Source: JANLSE01 sp038214135 (GTDB taxonomy: Bacteria > Chloroflexota > Chloroflexia > Chloroflexales > Roseiflexaceae). Taken from it: a stretch of 6,267 nucleotides of DNA. Numbering within the stretch: position 1 is the first letter of the stretch; every line of letters begins with the position of its first letter. The position numbers were made by a program, and so were the translations under genes. The stretch lies in the NCBI GenBank assembly GCA_038214135.1, contig JBBQSD010000226.1, positions 1-6,267 of the forward strand, read 5' to 3'. The notes beneath the pieces were generated by a model that saw nothing but the letters and a program-made list of their open reading frames with translations, was not told the origin of the DNA and did no database searches. Below, piece after piece: positions 5,326 to 6,267 of this stretch.

Positions 5326-6230
5326 CACGTTTTCCGCATATGAAAGGGGTGTTCGGCCTGTTGCCGACCCCATACAACGAAGACTATTCGATCCATACTG
5401 CCGATCTACGGGCTGCCGCAGATTTCTGCTGCCGCAGCGGCCAGCATGGCATCGTCTGGCCAGTGATGGTCGGCGAGTTCTATTTCCTGGGAGAAGAAGA
5501 GCGCATCCGCAATCTGGATGCCGTGCTGGATGAGGTCAACGGTCGGCTGCCGGTGATTTTCGGATGTTCGGGCGTTTCGATCCCGCAGGTACTCCTGTTT
5601 GCCCGCGCCGCACAACAGGCCGGAGCAGATGCAATCATTGCCATGGCTCCAGCGCGAACTAACCAAGCACTCGCGATTGAGCTGTTCCATCGGCTAGCCG
5701 ATGCATTTGACGGGCCGATTGTATTGCAGAATGCCGCAATGTATGCGCCACTGAATGGTGAACAGATCGCCAGGCTGGTCGAGGATGTACCACAAATCGA
5801 ATATATAAAAGAAGAGCGTCCACCCGGCCCAAAGCATATCGCCGAGGTCCACCGCCTGCTCGGTGATAAGGTCAAGACAATCTTTGGCGGTGCAGCAGGC
5901 AAATTTCTGCCCGATGAGTTACGCCGTGGGGCGAATGGTTGTATGCCAGCCTGTGAAATCGCTGATCTCCTGGCAAAAGTGATGGAACACTGGTGGGCTG
6001 GCGATCAGGCCAGCGCCCGCGAGCTCCATCGCCGCCTGCTGCCGTTGATCAATCTGGAGACGCACCCGTTTATGCGCTATATCCTGAAGCGGCGTGGCGT
6101 GTTTACCTCGACGGTCGAGCGCGCCCCCGCCGCTGCCGAGGCGCTTGATGCCGACGACCGGCACGAGATTTCGACCCTGATCGAGACGATTAAGGACGAT
6201 ATCGCGCACTATCCATTCGGGCCGGAGTAG
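5322..6230 (+). CDS. Dihydrodipicolinate synthase/N-acetylneuraminate lyase family protein, probable keto-deoxy sugar-acid aldolase or dehydratase
   Basis: This 302-residue (beta/alpha)8 barrel protein belongs to the DapA/NanA superfamily, class I enzymes that form a Schiff base between a lysine and a 2-keto acid. The N-terminal strand is GVFGLLPTPYNED (9-21), and the Schiff-base lysine is Lys163 in IEYIKEERPPG, followed by IFGGAAGKFLPDEL (187-200). Two family landmarks differ: the usual GTTGE is PVMVGE (47-52), and the tyrosine of the usual YN(x)P strand is Gln136 in VLQNAAMY. The start at 5322 is chosen over an in-frame ATG at 5271 because it gives the family's normal N terminus and an ATGA overlap with the enolase-family gene; the 5271 start would lie 55 bases inside that gene. 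Upstream GGTGGG is a weak ribosome site, so coupling is likely. It probably cleaves or dehydrates the keto-deoxy acid made by its neighbour, rather than acting in lysine synthesis. Confidence 0.9.
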   Translation: MTRFPHMKGVFGLLPTPYNEDYSIHTADLRAAADFCCRSGQHGIVWPVMVGEFYFLGEEERIRNLDAVLDEVNGRLPVIFGCSGVSIPQVLLFARAAQQAGADAIIAMAPARTNQALAIELFHRLADAFDGPIVLQNAAMYAPLNGEQIARLVEDVPQIEYIKEERPPGPKHIAEVHRLLGDKVKTIFGGAAGKFLPDELRRGANGCMPACEIADLLAKVMEHWWAGDQASARELHRRLLPLINLETHPFMRYILKRRGVFTSTVERAPAAAEALDADDRHEISTLIETIKDDIAHYPFGPE

Positions 6231-6267
6231 CCTCTGCGGCGCCATCCCGCTGGCCGTTGCCGACGCC

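Overview
The window is an ordinary bacterial chromosomal stretch that is almost fully coding. It has moderately high GC and is unusually rich in GATC. The protein families and the style of sugar-acid gene cluster would fit a Chloroflexota bacterium, but this is an impression from gene content and not a demonstrated placement. No RNA gene, CRISPR array, transposase or phage gene was seen.

Left part (1-2199, + strand): the C-terminal end of a Gfo/Idh/MocA-type oxidoreductase, an aldo/keto reductase (203-1183) and a D-2-hydroxyacid dehydrogenase (1228-2199). The gaps are only 21 and 44 bp, so they look like one operon that begins before the window. All three are NAD(P)-linked oxidoreductases typical of carbohydrate and sugar-acid metabolism.

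Middle part (2281-3875, - strand): three genes on the opposite strand. They are a GSx10DxD nucleotidyltransferase (3875 to 3051), then an AbrB-type antitoxin (2999 to 2733) and a PIN-domain VapC-like toxin (2736 to 2281). The last two overlap by ATGA. The toxin-antitoxin pair has its own promoter-like sequence with an extended -10 and a strong Shine-Dalgarno.

Right part (3997-6230, + strand): an enolase-superfamily sugar-acid dehydratase or epimerase (mandelate racemase family) overlaps by ATGA with a DapA/N-acetylneuraminate lyase-superfamily enzyme. A dehydratase that makes a 2-keto-3-deoxy acid, followed by a Schiff-base aldolase or dehydratase, is the core of non-phosphorylative sugar-acid breakdown. 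With the left operon, the whole suggests a route in which a sugar is oxidised, dehydrated, cleaved, and the fragments are reduced or oxidised. The substrate cannot be named from sequence. No lactonase, transporter or regulator lies inside the window.

The longest gene-free gap is 3876-3996 (121 bp). It is the divergent promoter region and holds an ATTATAAT palindrome that gives a -10 box on both strands. The gap 2200-2280 separates convergent genes and shows no convincing terminator. The last 37 bp (6231-6267) are GC-rich with no start codon or recognisable element.

No clearly undescribed system was found. The points most worth a second look are the DapA-family enzyme, which lacks the usual catalytic tyrosine; the enolase-superfamily protein with unassigned substrate; and the antisense nucleotidyltransferase plus toxin-antitoxin block sitting between two halves of a catabolic cluster.
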